Positions 57,282 through 64,000 of a stretch of DNA of 64,000 bases are shown here, in pieces. Below the pieces are notes generated by a model. The model worked only from the letters and a program-made list of their open reading frames with translations. It was not told the origin of the DNA and did not search any database. Source of the DNA: Hyphomicrobiales bacterium (GTDB lineage Bacteria > Pseudomonadota > Alphaproteobacteria > Rhizobiales > Beijerinckiaceae); contig UCLR01000032.1 in NCBI GenBank assembly GCA_900473415.1, positions 136,990-200,989 on the forward strand, in the 5' to 3' direction. A program made the translations under genes and the position numbers. The first letter of the stretch is position 1. Each line of letters opens with the position of its first letter.

Positions 57282-58706
57282 TCACATCGGCAGGATAGTC
57301 GCGCCCATCAGTTCCTTGTCGATCGAGTGCGCGGCCTGCCGGCCCTCGCGGATCGCCCAGACCACGAGGGACTGGCCGCGACGCATGTCACCTGCAACGA
57401 AGACCTTGTCGACGCTGGTCTTGTAGTCGCGCTCATTGGCGACGACGTTGGCGCGCTTGTCCACGGCGGCGCCCGACTGCGCGATCATGCCCTCGATCAC
57501 CGAGCCGGCGAAGCCGATCGCGAGGAAGCAGAGATCGGCCTGAAGCACGAACTCCGTACCCGGGATCGGCTGGCGCTTCTCGTCGACGCGAACACACTTC
57601 ACGCCGGTAAGCCGGCCGTTGCGGCCTTCGAGCCCCAGCGTCGCCGCCTGGAACTCGCGCTCCGCGCCTTCGGCCTGCGAGGAGGAGGTGCGGAACTTCG
57701 TCGGCCAATAGGGCCAGACGGTTAGCTTGTCTTCCAGCTGCGGTGCCATCGGCCGGATGTCGAGCTGCGTCACCGAGAGCGCGCCCTGGCGGAAGGCCGT
57801 GCCGACGCAGTCCGAAGCGGTGTCGCCGCCGCCGACCACCACGACATGCTTGCCGGCCGCGAGGATCGGCTCGGCGCCGTTGATATCCTCGCCGCAGGTG
57901 CGCTTGTTCTGCTGGGTGAGGTAGGGCATCGCGTAATGCACGCCCGCCAGGTTCGTCTCCGGCAAACCGGGATCGCGCGGGGCCTCCGCGCCGCCCGTCA
58001 TCAGCACGGCGTCATGCTCCGCGGTGAGCGTGGCGAAGGGCAGCGTGACGCCGATATTGACATTGTAGTGGAAGATGACGCCCTCGGCCTCCATCTGCTT
58101 CACGCGGCGGTCGATATGGACCTTCTCCATCTTGAAGTCCGGGATGCCGTAGCGCAGCAGGCCGCCGGCCTTCGCCTCGCGCTCGTAGACATGAACGTCA
58201 TGCCCGACCCGGGCGAGCTGCTGCGCCGCCGCGAGCCCAGCCGGGCCGGAGCCGACGATGGCGATGCGCTTCCCGGTGCGCTTGGCCGGGATCTCGGGCG
58301 CGATCCAGCCTTCCTCCCAGCCCTTGTCGGCGATCGCCTGCTCGATCGTCTTGATCGTGACCGGCATGTTCTCGAGGTTCAGCGTGCAGGCCTCCTCGCA
58401 GGGCGCGGGGCAGATGCGTCCGGTGAACTCCGGGAAGTTGTTGGTGGAGTGGAGGTTGCGCAACGCATCCTCCCAGCCGCCGGAATAGACCAGCTCGTTC
58501 CAGTCCGGGATCTGGTTGTGGACCGGGCAGCCGGTCGGACCATGGCAGAACGGGATGCCGCAATCCATGCAGCGCGCCGCCTGCTTTTTGACGTCTCGCT
58601 CCTCCAGCGGGAGCGTGAACTCGCGGAAGTGGCGGATACGGTCCCCGGCGAGCTGATACTTCTGCTCCTGCCGGTCGTATTCGAGAAAGCCAGTAACCTT
58701 GCCCAT
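57282..58706 (-). CDS. gltD: glutamate synthase small subunit
   Basis: 474 aa. N-terminal [4Fe-4S] cysteines lie in CMDCGIPFC and CPAPCEEAC, followed by an FAD site ([17 protein letters not shown]) and an NADPH site ([13 protein letters not shown]). With GltB it turns glutamine and 2-oxoglutarate into two glutamates using NADPH. gltB is upstream on the same strand with 97 bases between. Confidence 0.97.
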   Translation of the reverse strand: MGKVTGFLEYDRQEQKYQLAGDRIRHFREFTLPLEERDVKKQAARCMDCGIPFCHGPTGCPVHNQIPDWNELVYSGGWEDALRNLHSTNNFPEFTGRICPAPCEEACTLNLENMPVTIKTIEQAIADKGWEEGWIAPEIPAKRTGKRIAIVGSGPAGLAAAQQLARVGHDVHVYEREAKAGGLLRYGIPDFKMEKVHIDRRVKQMEAEGVIFHYNVNIGVTLPFATLTAEHDAVLMTGGAEAPRDPGLPETNLAGVHYAMPYLTQQNKRTCGEDINGAEPILAAGKHVVVVGGGDTASDCVGTAFRQGALSVTQLDIRPMAPQLEDKLTVWPYWPTKFRTSSSQAEGAEREFQAATLGLEGRNGRLTGVKCVRVDEKRQPIPGTEFVLQADLCFLAIGFAGSVIEGMIAQSGAAVDKRANVVANERDYKTSVDKVFVAGDMRRGQSLVVWAIREGRQAAHSIDKELMGATILPM

Positions 58707-58803
58707 GCCGTTTCTCTCGCCGTGTGCCCGGGTTTACCCGCGCGCGTGCCAATCCATGATCGCGTGACCGGGGCCCGGATCGGCCCCGGCGGGTGGCGTG
58801 TCC

Positions 58804-63510
<4,707 letters not shown>

Positions 63511-63759
63511 CGTCAAACCCCGCTTGCCGGAACCTGCCGGCACGACGCCGGCGGGCAGACCCACACCATTCTTCAGCCGGATGGCCGAAGCCCGCTTCCG
63601 CTTCGTACCGGCCCCGCGCCGGCTTCGAGAGGCCGGCAGCAAGGATCGGGCCGAGGCGGATCGGCCGTTCTTCGTCGGAGGCTTGCCTGCGCTTTGTTTC
63701 CACCGCGCCCGCGTCCTCCGCAGGCGCTTCGGGCTCGCTATCGCCCGGCCGCGCCTGTC

Positions 63760-63828
63760 TCAGGCCGTCGTTTTACGGACGGCGCGCGTGCGATTGGCTT
63801 TGGCAGTCGTAGCCTGGCCCTTCGTCAT
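63760..63828 (-). CDS. possible 22-residue basic peptide upstream of gltB
   Basis: The frame begins MTKGQATTAKANRT and ends in RKTTA. GGAGGCG stands 4 bases before the ATG on the minus strand, as strong a ribosome site as any in the window. It is basic and Thr/Ala-rich with no run of glutamine or glutamate codons that would suggest classic attenuation. It may be a leader peptide or chance. Confidence 0.35.
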   Translation of the reverse strand: MTKGQATTAKANRTRAVRKTTA

Positions 63829-63896
63829 GTTCGCCTCCGTTGCGACGGCGCGTCCGTGAGCCTTACGACGGCTTCCGGGCGACGCGATGAAAAATG

Positions 63897-63913
63897 GGAC
63901 AGCAACACTGTCC
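63897..63913. promoter_or_regulatory. inverted repeat upstream of gltB
   Basis: GGACAG (63897-63902), CAACA, CTGTCC (63908-63913). A 6-bp dyad in the A/T-rich upstream region of gltB, of operator size; the binding protein is unknown. Confidence 0.35.
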
Positions 63914-64000
63914 TATTTCCACGAATTTGCCAGAATTCCAATCTGGGCACAAGCAGCGATTTTGCGCGAATGCGAAATTTTATTGCATAATGGAGTCGCC

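Larger units (their letters stand above)
63511..64000. other. region upstream of gltB
   Basis: 490 bases. It holds a possible 22-codon frame (63760-63828) and a short inverted repeat (63897-63913). The last 120 bases are A/T-rich and probably contain the gltB promoter on the minus strand. No other gene is supported. Confidence 0.5.

Overview
The window is a GC-rich stretch of alphaproteobacterial chromosome. Gene content and neighbourhoods (serC-serA with a serC-type leader; lysA, an LptM-like lipoprotein and argH beside a divergent tlpA; purL-bolA-grxD; phaR divergent from phaA-phaB; cspA-rpsU; CtrA-type TTAA-N7-TTAA boxes) point to the Hyphomicrobiales, most like Bosea or a close relative. 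The genus is an inference from gene style, not a database result. No rRNA, tRNA, CRISPR array, transposase or integrase was seen.

Layout. Positions 1-900 form a gene-free island of palindromic repeats. At 949-2322 lies one strikingly A/T-rich gene for a KAP-family P-loop NTPase, probably acquired and dropped upstream of serC. Positions 2345-6788 carry the serine pathway (leader, serC, serA), a DUF1902 protein and a class A beta-lactamase. Positions 6900-12700 are accessory: a cysteine-rich GDCCVxC protein, a DMT exporter divergent from a class I amidotransferase, an orphan HExxH protein, and a PQQ-type sugar dehydrogenase with a cytochrome c. Positions 12850-15400 hold a cold-shock/translation cluster: cspA with promoter and terminator, rpsU, then five small basic or unknown proteins. 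Positions 15400-21850 hold a calycin-like protein, a DUF4139 protein, an Fsr-like MFS exporter divergent from an AraC regulator, a small phosphatase and an M20 amidohydrolase.

Positions 22125-33550 are mostly housekeeping: purA, ispA, mtgA, rpmF, a PAS/degenerate GGDEF/EAL protein, gltS and the PHB genes phaR, phaA and phaB. Positions 33666-37496 are three transporters, including a second Fsr-like exporter and a YddG-like one. Positions 37617-44295 carry a DUF4175 membrane protein, lysA, the LptM-like lipoprotein, argH and tlpA. Positions 44358-46934 carry a NodU/CmcH-type carbamoyltransferase, a DUF1272 protein and a nucleoside deaminase. Positions 47022-53965 carry grxD, bolA, purL, a thioesterase, a methyltransferase, galU, galE and rnk. 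Positions 54302-63510 carry a MltB-type transglycosylase, a SGNH/DUF459 protein, a YCII protein, gltD and gltB.

The genes are largely core metabolism (serine, purine, lysine, arginine, glutamate, PHB, UDP-sugars) and envelope growth. The most notable regulatory signals are two exact CtrA-type boxes, before the EAL protein and before the lytic transglycosylase, which would tie c-di-GMP turnover and wall remodelling to the cell cycle. Three families of dispersed palindromes sit in the gaps, in every clear case at 3' ends or between co-directional genes and never between divergent genes.
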